From the NCBI GenBank assembly GCA_000632805.1, contig CP007444.1:3956772-4020771 (forward strand): a stretch of DNA of 64,000 nucleotides, read 5' to 3'. Both the position numbers and the translations under genes were made by a program. This document shows positions 8,407-18,312 of the stretch, one piece after another (the stretch's first letter is position 1; the number at the start of each line of letters is the position of its first letter). The DNA is from Dyella jiangningensis (GTDB lineage: Bacteria > Pseudomonadota > Gammaproteobacteria > Xanthomonadales > Rhodanobacteraceae). The notes beneath the pieces are model-generated. The model did not search any database and was not told where the DNA came from. It worked only from the letters and a program-made list of their open reading frames with translations.

Positions 8407-9624
8407 TCATTGGATATTGCTGGTAAGACTGAGCAGCGGCAGCAGGATCGCGGCCATGATGATCGCGACCATCACGGTCATCACGATGGTCAGCGCGGGC
8501 ACCAGCGCGGCGAGCAGGCGATCGATCGCGCGGCGGCTCTCCAGCTCGAAGGTGTCGGCAACCTTCAGCAGCATGGTGTCGAGCTGCCCGGCCTCCTCGC
8601 CCACCTGCACCATCTGCAAGGCAAGACGCGGGAATCGCTGCGACTGCGCCAGTGCCAGACTGAGGCCGGTTCCGCCCTTCACCTGCTCGGCCGCCTGTTC
8701 CAGCGCCTCGTCGAGCGCGCGATTGGCGGTCACCTGGCGCGCGATGCCGAGCGCGGAAAGTAGCGGCACGCCGTTCTTGAGCAGAGTGCCGAGCGTGCGA
8801 GCGATGCGCGCCGTCTGGATCTTCAACAGCAGCGGACCGACCACGCGCATGGTGAGCAGGCGCGCATGCCACGCCAGCAGCATCGCCGGGTCGCGCAGCC
8901 GCGCACGCACGATCAGCACGCCCAGCACCAGCAGTATCGCCAGGGCCCACCACCAGTTCTGCAGCACGCTGCCGATGGCCAGCACGGCCTGCGTGATCCA
9001 AGGGATCGGCACCTGCATGTCTTCGAAGATCGGCACGAATTGCGGCACCACATAGGCCAGCAGCAACAGCAGCGAGCCGAGCACGCCGACCATCAGGAAG
9101 GCAGGGTAGATCAACGCATTGATGATGCTGCCGCGCAGTTGCTGCGATCGTTCCAGGTAATCGGCCAGGCGACGCAGCGTGTCCTCGAGCGAACCGCCCG
9201 CTTCGCCGGCGCGCACCAGGCTGATGTAGAGCTTGGGAAACACGCCGTGCTCGTCGTCCATCGCCTGCGACAGCGGCGTGCCGCCACGCACGCGATCGCG
9301 CACGCGTTCGATGAGCTGCTTTGCACGCTCGCCCTCGGGCAGATCCATGAGAATGCCGAGCGCGCGATCGAGCGGCTGTCCTGCGCCTAGCAGCGTGGCG
9401 AGCTGGTGAGTGAACTGCGCAAGCTGGTCGCCGGTGAACGGGCCGCGACGGAACAGCGCCGCAAGACCGCTGCCGCCGGTTTCCGCATCGGCGGCGCGCG
9501 CATCGAGCGGCGTATGACCCTGGTCCTGCAGGCGGCTGACCACCTCATCGAGGCTGGCGGCTTCCATCTGGCCCTGCAGCACTTCGCCCGACGCGGTGAC
9601 GGCGCGATAGCGGAACTGGGTCAT
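8407..9624 (-). CDS. gspF: Type II secretion inner-membrane platform protein GspF
   Basis: This 405-aa polytopic protein has two repeated cytoplasmic helical domains (each with an LIxAGxPLxxAL-type motif: LATLLGAGQPLDRAL and LGTLLKNGVPLLSAL). Three membrane segments lie at about 165-190, 215-235 and 370-398. The N-terminus MTQFRYRAVTASGEVLQGQMEA is typical of GspF/PilC. It couples ATPase work to pseudopilus assembly. It is separated from gspE by 189 nt of repeat-like sequence, the only long gap inside the operon besides the K/L element. Confidence 0.93.
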   Translation of the reverse strand: MTQFRYRAVTASGEVLQGQMEAASLDEVVSRLQDQGHTPLDARAADAETGGSGLAALFRRGPFTGDQLAQFTHQLATLLGAGQPLDRALGILMDLPEGERAKQLIERVRDRVRGGTPLSQAMDDEHGVFPKLYISLVRAGEAGGSLEDTLRRLADYLERSQQLRGSIINALIYPAFLMVGVLGSLLLLLAYVVPQFVPIFEDMQVPIPWITQAVLAIGSVLQNWWWALAILLVLGVLIVRARLRDPAMLLAWHARLLTMRVVGPLLLKIQTARIARTLGTLLKNGVPLLSALGIARQVTANRALDEALEQAAEQVKGGTGLSLALAQSQRFPRLALQMVQVGEEAGQLDTMLLKVADTFELESRRAIDRLLAALVPALTIVMTVMVAIIMAAILLPLLSLTSNIQ

Positions 9625-9659
9625 GGCGCGCTTCTCTTCCTATCCCTTTGGGGCGAAGC

Positions 9660-9800
9660 GAAGCTAGTCCCGTGGGAGAGAGGGCCGAGGTAAGGGGTCG
9701 GGGCTTGCGGGAACACAGCAAAGAGCGACGAGGCATTGGCGGATGCTCTCGCGAGCACCCGCACCTCACCCCAGCCCTCTCCCCGGAGGAGAGAAGGGGC
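9660..9800. repeat. Imperfect inverted repeat between gspE and gspF
   Basis: The 189-nt gap between gspE and gspF contains a G-rich arm (GGAGAGAGGGCCGAGGTAAG, near 9671) and its approximate inverse (CACCTCACCCCAGCCCTCTC, 9763-9782). This resembles the CTCACCCC-AGCCCTCTCCCC intergenic repeat seen in many proteobacterial genomes. No gene is visible here. The hairpin could alter the E:F expression ratio. Confidence 0.5.
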
Positions 9801-9813
9801 AGTCTTCGCGGCA

Positions 9814-11547
9814 TCAGCCTTCCTGCGTGACACGCAGCACCTCCTCGATGGTGGTGATGCCGGCCACGGCCTTGGCGATGCCGTCCTCGTACATGGTGCG
9901 CATGCCTTCGACGCGCGCGAGGCGTTCGATCTCTCCGGCATCGGCGCGCTGCATCACCATGCGGCGCAGCGGGTCGCTCATCACCAGGAATTCCATGATG
10001 GCCTGGCGCCCGCGATAACCGCTGGGATTGGCGGCGCTGCTGCCCGGCTTCCACAGGCGGATGGGACGCTCGTCGGTGTACTTGTGCAGCTCGAACTGTT
10101 CGATGACTTCGGGCAGCGCTTCATACGGCGTCGCCGTTTCCGGATCGAGGCGGCGCACCAGGCGCTGCGCGAGGATGCCGTTGACGGTGGAACCCAGCAG
10201 GTAATCCTCCACTCCCATGTCGAGCAGGCGCGTGATGCCGCCGGCGGCGCTGTTGGTGTGCAGCGTGGACAACACCAGGTGGCCGGTGAGCGCAGACTGG
10301 ATGGCGATGCGGCAGGTTTCCAGGTCACGCATTTCGCCGATCATGATCACGTCCGGATCCTGGCGCACGATGGAACGCAGCGCACCGGCGAAATCCAGCC
10401 CGATCTGCGGTTTCACCTGGATCTGGTTGATGCCTTCGATCTGGTATTCGACCGGGTCTTCGACGGTGATGATCTTGACGTCGGGCGTGTTGATCTTCGA
10501 CAGCGCCGTATACAGCGTGGTGGTCTTGCCCGAGCCGGTCGGGCCGGTGACCAGCAAGATGCCGTTGGGACGCTCGAGCACGTCGACGAAGCGTTGCTGG
10601 AAATTGCCGGTGAAACCCAACGAGGCGAAATCGAACACCACCGATTCGCGGTCGAGGATACGCATCACCACCGATTCGCCGAAGCTGGTCGGCACGGTGG
10701 AGACGCGAAGATCGAGCTCCTTGCCCTGCACGCGCAGCTGGATGCGGCCGTCCTGCGGCAGGCGGCGCTCGGCGATGTTGAGCTTGGCCATGATCTTGAC
10801 GCGCGAGATCACCGCGGCGGTGGAACTGGCCGGCGGCGCCTCCACTTCGTGCAGCACGCCGTCGATGCGGTAGCGCACCTTCAGGCGGTTCTCGAACGGC
10901 TCGATGTGCACGTCGGATGCGCGCTGCTCCACCGCACGCTGCAGGATCAGGTTCACCAGGCGGATCACCGGCGCCTCGGAGGCGAGGTCGCGCAGGTGTT
11001 CCACGTCGTCTTCCACGGCGGCGCTGCCGTCGAGGTTCTCCACGATGGTGCCCATGGCCGAACGGCCGGAGCCGTAATAGCGCTCGATCAGGTCGTCGAT
11101 TTCCGAACGCAGCCCGATGCGCAGCGACACCGGACGCCCCGCCGCCAGCTGGATCGCCTGCAGCGGGTACGGATCGGCCGGATCGGAAACGGCCAGCGCC
11201 AGGTCGTCCTCGCCCACGCGCACCGGCACCACGTGCTGCTGCTTGAGGAAGCGCGCGGAGATATCGAGTTCCGTGGGCGGCAGCTCCGGCGCTTCGCGGG
11301 CGACCAGCAGAGGTGTCTGCAGCAGTTCGGACCAGGCCTCGGCCAGGTCGCGCTCGGACACCAGGCCGAGGCGGGCCATGAGCGCGGTGAGCGTGCCGTC
11401 GGGCGATTCCTCATGGAGCCGGCGCGCACGCGCGAGATCCGTGTCCTTCAGGCGCCCACGGGAGACCAGCAGCGCACAGACCGCCGCTTCGCGGCCATCC
11501 ATCGCCGCCGCCTCCTCGTTGGCCGCCGGCTTTGCGACTGCCGACAT
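9814..11547 (-). CDS. gspE: Type II secretion assembly ATPase GspE
   Basis: This 577-aa hexameric ATPase drives pseudopilus assembly. An N-terminal N1E/N2E region (about 1-170) carries the GspL-binding part. The ATPase domain follows with Walker A GPTGSGKTTTLYT (about residue 335), the Asp box, Walker B (VIMIGEMRD) and the His box (LSTLHTNSA). The C-terminal module that holds a tetracysteine zinc site in many GspE proteins contains no cysteine here (the region from QRLVRRLDPETATP to YRGRQAIMEFL). As first gene of the operon it presumably carries the main promoter in the 326-nt divergent gap shared with tatD. Confidence 0.94.
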   Translation of the reverse strand: MSAVAKPAANEEAAAMDGREAAVCALLVSRGRLKDTDLARARRLHEESPDGTLTALMARLGLVSERDLAEAWSELLQTPLLVAREAPELPPTELDISARFLKQQHVVPVRVGEDDLALAVSDPADPYPLQAIQLAAGRPVSLRIGLRSEIDDLIERYYGSGRSAMGTIVENLDGSAAVEDDVEHLRDLASEAPVIRLVNLILQRAVEQRASDVHIEPFENRLKVRYRIDGVLHEVEAPPASSTAAVISRVKIMAKLNIAERRLPQDGRIQLRVQGKELDLRVSTVPTSFGESVVMRILDRESVVFDFASLGFTGNFQQRFVDVLERPNGILLVTGPTGSGKTTTLYTALSKINTPDVKIITVEDPVEYQIEGINQIQVKPQIGLDFAGALRSIVRQDPDVIMIGEMRDLETCRIAIQSALTGHLVLSTLHTNSAAGGITRLLDMGVEDYLLGSTVNGILAQRLVRRLDPETATPYEALPEVIEQFELHKYTDERPIRLWKPGSSAANPSGYRGRQAIMEFLVMSDPLRRMVMQRADAGEIERLARVEGMRTMYEDGIAKAVAGITTIEEVLRVTQEG

Positions 11548-11873
11548 GCGTCACCCCGCTTCAATCCAGTGCACAGGTACAGGTGTCGCCCCCGAAACGC
11601 CACCCGTGAGAGCGCCATTGGTAGCACACCCGTTGTCTGCCGCGCGAGCACGGTTCCTCACCGAACACCCTAAATTCCGACCGCGTGCAGAGCGTCACGT
11701 TCAATCCGCCGGAGGCTAGGCAGGCCACATGACGGTAGCCTTGCGAACGCGCCGGTCATTCAGCGCCAGGTCGGCCCCGCCGGCCCGCGATATTTTGCGG
11801 CATGCCGGCCACGGGGTTTGCCGCCGGGCCGCCGGCTGGGACAATGCGTGCTTTGTCCTGTCCCTTTCGGCCC
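11548..11873. other. Divergent intergenic region, gspE / tatD
   Basis: These 326 nt separate the type II secretion operon (minus) from tatD (plus) and should hold both promoters. Short frames exist but show no domain or plausible ribosome binding site. I cannot assign -35/-10 boxes with confidence. Confidence 0.4.
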
Positions 11874-12662
11874 ATGCAACTGATCGATATCGGCGCCAAC
11901 CTCACCCACGAGTCGTTCCACCACGACTTCGACGACGTGCTCGCGCGTGCCCACGCCCATGGCGTCACACGCCTGATGGTCACCGGCGCCTCGCGCGACG
12001 GCAGCACGCATGCGCTGGCGCTCGCACAGAAGCACCCGGGCGTGCTCTACGCCACCGCCGGCGTGCACCCTCACCACGCCATCGACTACGACGACGCCAC
12101 CGACACCCTGCTGCGCGAACTGGCGACGCACGAGCAGGTCCGCGCCGTGGGCGAGACGGGCCTGGACTACAACCGCAACTATTCGCCACGCGACGTTCAG
12201 CTCGCGGTGTTCGAACGACAGCTGCAGATCGCCGTGGACGTGCGGAAACCCGTGTTCCTGCACCAGCGCGATGCGCACCACGACTTCATAACGCTGCTGC
12301 GCCGCTACCGCGAGAGGATTCCTGGCGCGGTGGTGCACTGCTTTACCGATACCGGCGAGGCCATGCGCGACTACCTCGAGCTGGATTGCCACATCGGCAT
12401 CACCGGCTGGATCTGCGACGAGCGACGCGGCACCCACCTGCGCGAGCTGGTCAAGGAGATTCCCGCCCACCGCCTGATGATCGAAACGGATGCGCCCTAC
12501 CTGCTGCCACGCACGGTACGCCCGCAACCGGCGCACCGGCGCAACGAGCCGATGTATCTCAGGCACATCTGCGAAGAGATCGCGCGCGACCGCGGCGAAC
12601 CGGTGGAGGTCACGGCGGCGAACAGCACTGCGACGGCAGCAGCGTTCTTCAAGCTCGCCTGA
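11874..12662 (+). CDS. tatD: TatD family metal-dependent deoxyribonuclease
   Basis: This 262-aa TIM-barrel hydrolase begins MQLIDIGANLTHESF. It has the TatD metal and catalytic motifs: TAGVHPHHA, AVGETGLDYNRN, PVFLHQRDAH, VVHCFTDT and the C-terminal IETDAPYLLPRT. TatD proteins are 3'-5' exonucleases acting on single-stranded DNA and RNA and are implicated in repair of oxidative damage. The start at 11874 gives the usual length; an in-frame ATG at 11802 would add residues unlike the family. It is followed by a REP cluster, so it is probably monocistronic. Confidence 0.92.
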   Translation: MQLIDIGANLTHESFHHDFDDVLARAHAHGVTRLMVTGASRDGSTHALALAQKHPGVLYATAGVHPHHAIDYDDATDTLLRELATHEQVRAVGETGLDYNRNYSPRDVQLAVFERQLQIAVDVRKPVFLHQRDAHHDFITLLRRYRERIPGAVVHCFTDTGEAMRDYLELDCHIGITGWICDERRGTHLRELVKEIPAHRLMIETDAPYLLPRTVRPQPAHRRNEPMYLRHICEEIARDRGEPVEVTAANSTATAAAFFKLA

Positions 12663-12671
12663 GCCTTCTTC

Positions 12672-12937
12672 TGTAGGAGCGCACCTAGTGCGCGAAAAGC
12701 CTGCGAAGCGTTGAAGCTGCCTCTCTCATCGAAACACAGAGAGAACACCCCTGCGCCGCGGTCGCGCACAGGGTGCGCTCCTACAGCGAACAAGGTGCGT
12801 CACCGCAACATGGGGAACTCATTTGTGGGAGCGCACCCTGTGCGCGACCGCGGCGCGACGATGTTCCTCTTTGGAGGTTTGTCGCGAGACGGGACGACCG
12901 CTACGTAGGCCTGTCGCGCACAGGGTGCGCTCCCACA
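12672..12937. repeat. REP cluster: two inverted pairs
   Basis: Four copies of the ~25-nt palindromic unit (consensus TGTRGGAGCGCACCCWGTGCG) lie at 12672-12695 (+), 12762-12787 (-), 12825-12849 (+) and 12913-12937 (-). They form two head-to-head pairs with 63-66 nt spacers. They fill the whole gap between tatD and rluE. Confidence 0.85.
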
Positions 12938-12952
12938 GTTCAACGCGGGGCA

Positions 12953-13486
12953 TCACCCGATGACGCGCGTCTCGCCCAACCCCAACCCATCCAGCGCATA
13001 CGGCCCGACCCTCTCTCGGATCAGCCGCAGGGTGGGAAACCCCACCGCTGCCGTCATGCGCCGCACCTGGCGGTTGCGGCCTTCGCGCAGGGTGATGCGC
13101 AGCCAGCTGGTGGGTATGAGCTTGCGGAAGCGCACGGGCGGATCGCGAGGCCACAACCACTCCGGTTCCGCGGCGTGCTCGGCGCCGGCAGGCAGGGTCG
13201 GCCCGTCGTTGAGCGTCACGCCGCGACGCAGGGCGGCGATGGCGTCGTCGGTGATCTGGCCGTCGACCTGCACGAGATAGGTCTTGGGCTCCTTGTGCCT
13301 CGGGTCGGTGAGCTTGTGCGCAAGCGCACCGTCATCAGTGAGCAGCAGCAGGCCCTCGCTGTCGTGGTCGAGGCGTCCGGCGGCGTACACATCCTTCTGG
13401 CGGACGTACTCGGCCAGCGTGGGTCGGCCATCCGGATCGCGGAACTGGCAGAGCACGCCGTAAGGTTTGTTGAGCGCGATGAGCAT
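12953..13486 (-). CDS. rluE: 23S rRNA pseudouridine synthase, RluE type
   Basis: This 177-aa RsuA-family pseudouridine synthase starts [15 protein letters not shown]. It contains the catalytic motif [17 protein letters not shown] (Asp about residue 44) and the late motif [11 protein letters not shown]. It has no S4 RNA-binding domain, which together with its small size fits RluE (U2457 of 23S rRNA in E. coli) better than RluB, RluF or RsuA. The in-frame start at 13510 would add eight residues; 13486 gives the usual N-terminus. Confidence 0.88.
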   Translation of the reverse strand: MLIALNKPYGVLCQFRDPDGRPTLAEYVRQKDVYAAGRLDHDSEGLLLLTDDGALAHKLTDPRHKEPKTYLVQVDGQITDDAIAALRRGVTLNDGPTLPAGAEHAAEPEWLWPRDPPVRFRKLIPTSWLRITLREGRNRQVRRMTAAVGFPTLRLIRERVGPYALDGLGLGETRVIG

Positions 13487-13534
13487 GCGGAACCAATCCG
13501 CGCGCCTCACTCGGCGCGCGGTCTTGCGTGGGCG

Positions 13535-14422
<888 letters not shown>

Positions 14423-14591
14423 CGATGACCCCTAACAGAAAACGTCAAAATGGCGTGTAGAGCATAGCGACCCCAGCTTGCCGGCCACTACGTATACAAA
14501 TGGTGGATGGACAAAAGAAAGGCATGCCTCTGCGGCGAGCAGAGCATGGCAAGCTGGAGGCAGGCTTTCTCGCATGCCGCTCGCTGCCGGT

Positions 14592-14698
14592 TGTAGGAGC
14601 GCACCCAGTGCGCGACCGCGGCGCAACGGTGTTTCCTCTATTCCAGTCGATGGCGTCGCCGCTTCGTAGGCTATCGCGCACTTGGTGCGCTCCCTACA
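14592..14698. repeat. REP inverted pair
   Basis: One copy at 14592-14616 (+, tail CCGCGGCG type) and one at 14673-14698 (-, tail AGCCTACGAAGCG type) lie head to head between the methyltransferase lipoprotein and the LysR gene. No gene is seen in the 296-nt gap. Confidence 0.8.
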
Positions 14699-14718
14699 AA
14701 AAAATTGGGGGAGTGGCG

Positions 14719-15624
14719 CTAAGCCGTAGCGCGTGCAGCCAGCGACATCGTCTCCGAATACTTGCCTGCCTCGCACAGCAACCATTCGCGGAAGATACGC
14801 AGGCCCGCGTGGTCCCTTGCGTGCTCGGGATACACGAGAAAATACGCCTCCGGAATCTGCTGGTAGCGATCGCCCAGCACCGTGAGCAAACCGGCCTCGA
14901 CCAGTGGCCGCGCCATCACCATGCGTCCCAGCGCGACGCCCATGCCTTCGAGCGCGCCACGCTGCAGGGCGTCGGTGTTGTCGAAATGCGCGACATAACG
15001 GCCCGGTGGTTGCCCGCCGGTGGCGGCGAACCAGTCGGGCCAGCGATCGCCCGGGTCGCCCAGCAGCGGCCACTGCGCAAGGTCGGTGGGATCGGCATCG
15101 CCCATGCGCGCCAGCAGCGCCGGCGAAGCCACCGGCGCGATCCACTCGCCGAACAGGCGCTCGGTGACCAGGCCTGGCCAGGGCCCACGGCCGTAGCGCA
15201 TGGCCGCATCCACCGGATCGCGCTCGAAATTCACCAGCTCCACGCTCGACTGCAGGTTGAGCTCCAGCTCCGGATGCGCGGCGACCAGACGCGCCAGACG
15301 CGGCACCAGCCAGCTCGACATCACGCCGGGTATCGCGCTCAGCGTCAGCGCGTTCTCGCGCCGACAGCGGAAACCCGCCATGGCGCGGTCGATGCCATCG
15401 AAATGATGCCCCACCGCCTCCATCAGGCGACGCCCTTCGGCGGTGAGCTGCACGCCGCGAGGCCCGCGTTCGAACAGGCGGCGCTCCAGCCGCTGCTCCA
15501 GCTGACGCACCTGATGGCTGAGCGCGCTCACGGTGAGGTTGGCCTGCTCGGCGGCGCGCGACAGGTTGCCCAGCCGGGCCACCTGTACGAACTGTTGGAG
15601 GAGATCCAGCGAGACACGTCCCAT
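14719..15624 (-). CDS. LysR-family transcriptional regulator (GcvA-like)
   Basis: This 301-aa regulator has an N-terminal winged helix-turn-helix (about 5-65: LDLLQQFVQVARLGNLSRAAEQANLTVSALSHQVRQLE) and a C-terminal LysR substrate-binding domain. Features such as AIPGVMSSWLVPRLARL and DAAMRYGRGPWPGL place it in the GcvA/AmpR branch. The start at 15624 gives the standard N-terminus. It is divergent from a 64-codon gene whose ATG is 96 nt away. LysR regulators usually control a divergent neighbour, so that small gene is a candidate target. The effector is unknown. Confidence 0.9.
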   Translation of the reverse strand: MGRVSLDLLQQFVQVARLGNLSRAAEQANLTVSALSHQVRQLEQRLERRLFERGPRGVQLTAEGRRLMEAVGHHFDGIDRAMAGFRCRRENALTLSAIPGVMSSWLVPRLARLVAAHPELELNLQSSVELVNFERDPVDAAMRYGRGPWPGLVTERLFGEWIAPVASPALLARMGDADPTDLAQWPLLGDPGDRWPDWFAATGGQPPGRYVAHFDNTDALQRGALEGMGVALGRMVMARPLVEAGLLTVLGDRYQQIPEAYFLVYPEHARDHAGLRIFREWLLCEAGKYSETMSLAARATA

Positions 15625-15636
15625 TTGAATTTCCCT

Positions 15637-15649
15637 CAAGTCTGGCTTG
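15637..15649. promoter_or_regulatory. Possible LysR operator in the divergent gap
   Basis: CAAG-N5-CTTG dyad sits 12 nt upstream of the lysR start, between the divergent genes. Its symmetry and position fit an autoregulatory LysR binding site. It is a short motif and could be chance. Confidence 0.3.
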
Positions 15650-15720
15650 CGAATATATCGCTTTTTCGCCCGATGAGAGACGCCTATGTTGAGCGCCTGA
15701 CGACATGACGGGAGGATGTC

Positions 15721-15915
15721 ATGAGCTCGCTCTGGACGAATCTGCTGTTCATGCACGGCCATATCACCGATCCGGCGCTGGCACGTCGGCTCGCTGAGGT
15801 GCCGAAATCGCCTTCGCGGCCCTCCGGCAAGCGCCAACGTACCGAAGCGGCAGCGACGGGCGCGCAGCGTAAGACCTCCTCACACGCACCCTTGCCGCAA
15901 GGCGGCTGTGCCTGA
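15721..15915 (+). CDS. 64-aa orphan protein divergent from the LysR gene
   Basis: The ATG at 15721 is preceded by an excellent ribosome binding site (GGAGG, 5 nt spacing), which is the main reason to call this short frame. The product starts MSSLWTNLLFMHGHITDPAL, a short hydrophobic/amphipathic head, and continues into a basic, Ser/Pro/Ala-rich tail. I recognise no family. Its divergence from the LysR regulator suggests it is the regulated gene. It could also be the remnant of a longer gene. Confidence 0.5.
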   Translation: MSSLWTNLLFMHGHITDPALARRLAEVPKSPSRPSGKRQRTEAAATGAQRKTSSHAPLPQGGCA

Positions 15916-15972
15916 CGAATGTCCCTGCGGTACCGAGCGGCGCCGCCTCTGATGAGGCGGCGCCGCTGACGG

Positions 15973-18180
15973 TCAGGGTGCGCCCGCTGGGACCTTCACG
16001 CTGACCGGCGTGCCCAGGTCCTCCGACGAGCGGCCTTCGACCACGCTGTAGTCGCCGCCGCGGATCACCCAGCCATGCCTGGCCGGATCGAAATCGGCCA
16101 GCAGGCGCTTCTCCAGCGGAATATCCAGCTCGCGCTGTTCTCCCGGCTTGAGCGACACCTTGGCGTAACCGGCCAGGCGCCTTGCCTTGGCGCCGGGCAC
16201 CTGCACGTAGACCTGTGCCACATCCGCACCCGCGCGCGAGCCGGTGTTGCGCACGGTCACCGAGGCGTGCAGCTGGCCATCGCGCGTGGCGACCTTCAGC
16301 GGGCCATGCTCGAACGTCGTATACGACAAGCCGTAGCCGAATGGGAACAATGGCTTGAGTCCGCGCGACTGCAGCCAGCGATAACCGACGTCCGCACCAT
16401 CGATGTTGTAGTCGACCGACTCCGGCGGCGTGCCGCCCATGACACCAGGTATTTCCGCACGCGGCAGCTGCGAGGCGTCGCGCACCCAGCTCATCGGCAG
16501 GTGGCCCGATGGGTTCACCTTGCCCGACAGCAGGTTGGCGATGCCGTTGCCCGCATCGCCACCGGGATACCAGACTTCGAGCACCGCGCCGACCTGGTCG
16601 AGCCAGGGCAGCTGCACGGGCGCATTGTTTTCCAGCACCACGATCGTGCGCGGATTGGCCTTCGCCACCGCTGCCACCAGCGCGTCCTGTCCGTCGGGCA
16701 GCGCCAGGTCGGGTGCGTCCACCGATTCGGCCGACCACTTCTGCACGAACACCACCGCCACCTGCGACTTCGCGGCGAGCGCCGCAGCCGCCGCCACATC
16801 GTTGCCGTTGGCGTATTGCACGTTCGCCTTCGGCGCCATGGTGCGGATGGCCTTGAGCGGCGGATACGGGTGATACATCACCGGGCCCGGCCACGTGGTC
16901 GGTGCCAGTCCCGGCACGGCATTGCCGCCCATCGCCGTCACCAGTGACGAGCCGCCACCGGCCAGCACGCCCTTGTCCGCGTGCGCGCCGATCACTGCCA
17001 CCGATTCCAGCTTCGCGAAGTCGAGCGGCAGCAGGTTGTTGTCGTTGCGCAACAGCACCGCGCCCGCCTCCAGCGTCTCGCGTGCGACGGCGAGGTTGGC
17101 CTTGCTGTCGATCGGCGCTTTCTTCGCCGGATGCTCGAACACGCCTGCGGCGAACATGCTGCGCAGGATGCGCTGGACCATGTCGTCGATGCGCGCCTGC
17201 TTCACCTCGCCCTTGGCGAGCGCCTGTCGCAGCGGCGCATCGAAATACACTTCCTTGTCGAACACTTCGCCCGCCGATTCCTGGTCGAGGCCGGCGTTCA
17301 CCGCCTTGGCCGCGCTGTGCGCGCCACCCCAATCGGACATCACGAAGCCCGGATACTTCCAGTCGCGCTTGAGCAACTGGTTCATCAGGTAGTCGTTCTC
17401 GCAGGCCCAGTCGCCGTTTACCTTGTTGTACGAGCACATCACCGAGCCGGGCTTGCCGCGCTCGATGGCGATCTCGAAGGCGAGCAGGTCCGATTCGCGC
17501 ATGGCCTTCTCGCCGATCTGCACGTTGATGGTGTTGCGCGCGGTTTCCTGGTCGTTCAACGCGAAGTGCTTTATGGTGGAAATCACGTGCTGGCTTTCGA
17601 TGCCACGGATCGCCTCGGCCACGATGGTGCCGGCAAGCAGCGGATCTTCGCCCGCGTATTCGAAGTTGCGGCCGTTGCGCGGATCGCGCATCAGGTTGAT
17701 GCCGCCGGCCAGCAGCACGTTGAAGCCCTTGTTGTGCGCTTCGCCGCCGATCATCGCGCCACCACGATAGGCGACCTTCGGATCCCAGCTCGCCGCAGTG
17801 ACCGGACCGGCCGGCAGCGGCGTTGCGCTGTCACCGGGGCGCATGCGGTCGGAACTCGCCACACCCAGGCCCGCGTCGCTTTCTTCCAGCGCGGGAATGC
17901 CCAAACGCTCGATCGGCGGCACATAACCTGCCGACGCGATGGCTCCCTTGGGGAACGGCTTGTCGGAAGGACGATCCGGGCCGGCGTAGTAGCTGCGGAT
18001 CAGCTGGAACTTCTCGTCCTGCGTCATCTGCGCCACGAGCAGCCTGGCGCGCGCGTCTGCCGACACCGTTGCGTCGCTCCACGGCCGCGCATTGCCCTGC
18101 TGAGCCGCCGCCACGCCCATCCACGTGCACAAACCCATCACGATCGCGCACCGCAATGCACCCATCGCCTTGACCTTCAT
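15973..18180 (-). CDS. Glycoside hydrolase family 3 beta-glucosidase, periplasmic
   Basis: This 735-aa enzyme has a signal peptide (MKVKAMGALRCAIVMGLC through VAAAQ). The GH3 N-terminal barrel has KHFALNDQE (about 204-212) and the nucleophile Asp in VMSDWGGAHS (D283). The alpha/beta sandwich domain and a C-terminal fibronectin III-like domain (LHASVTVRNTGSRAGADVAQVY) follow. It should release glucose from beta-glucosides in the periplasm. The chosen start gives a clean signal peptide; the frame is open further upstream. It is divergent from the aldo/keto reductase gene. Confidence 0.92.
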   Translation of the reverse strand: MKVKAMGALRCAIVMGLCTWMGVAAAQQGNARPWSDATVSADARARLLVAQMTQDEKFQLIRSYYAGPDRPSDKPFPKGAIASAGYVPPIERLGIPALEESDAGLGVASSDRMRPGDSATPLPAGPVTAASWDPKVAYRGGAMIGGEAHNKGFNVLLAGGINLMRDPRNGRNFEYAGEDPLLAGTIVAEAIRGIESQHVISTIKHFALNDQETARNTINVQIGEKAMRESDLLAFEIAIERGKPGSVMCSYNKVNGDWACENDYLMNQLLKRDWKYPGFVMSDWGGAHSAAKAVNAGLDQESAGEVFDKEVYFDAPLRQALAKGEVKQARIDDMVQRILRSMFAAGVFEHPAKKAPIDSKANLAVARETLEAGAVLLRNDNNLLPLDFAKLESVAVIGAHADKGVLAGGGSSLVTAMGGNAVPGLAPTTWPGPVMYHPYPPLKAIRTMAPKANVQYANGNDVAAAAALAAKSQVAVVFVQKWSAESVDAPDLALPDGQDALVAAVAKANPRTIVVLENNAPVQLPWLDQVGAVLEVWYPGGDAGNGIANLLSGKVNPSGHLPMSWVRDASQLPRAEIPGVMGGTPPESVDYNIDGADVGYRWLQSRGLKPLFPFGYGLSYTTFEHGPLKVATRDGQLHASVTVRNTGSRAGADVAQVYVQVPGAKARRLAGYAKVSLKPGEQRELDIPLEKRLLADFDPARHGWVIRGGDYSVVEGRSSEDLGTPVSVKVPAGAP

Positions 18181-18253
18181 TCGCGTTCCTCCGCTGTTGG
18201 CATGGCTACGCGCTCGCCTCGGCATCACGGAGGTGGCGCGTATACTTCGGCCT

Positions 18254-18267
18254 CTCGATTTATCGAG
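18254..18267. promoter_or_regulatory. 14-bp dyad between divergent GH3 and aldo/keto reductase genes
   Basis: CTCGAT-TT-ATCGAG is a perfect 6-bp inverted repeat about 46 nt upstream of the aldo/keto reductase start, in the only gap shared by the two divergent genes. It may be an operator; no regulator gene is adjacent. Confidence 0.3.
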
Positions 18268-18312
18268 TATGCACGAAGCCCGCAGCCCATTCACCGCATA
18301 CGGAGCACATTC

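Noticed and set aside
12672..12937. Possible CRISPR-like array
   Set aside because: Repeats alternate in orientation, have irregular spacers and no cas genes; they are REP pairs.
16981..18312. Upstream in-frame extension of the aldo/keto reductase
   Set aside because: It runs antisense through the GH3 gene, while a good start with a ribosome binding site and the family N-terminus is at 18313.
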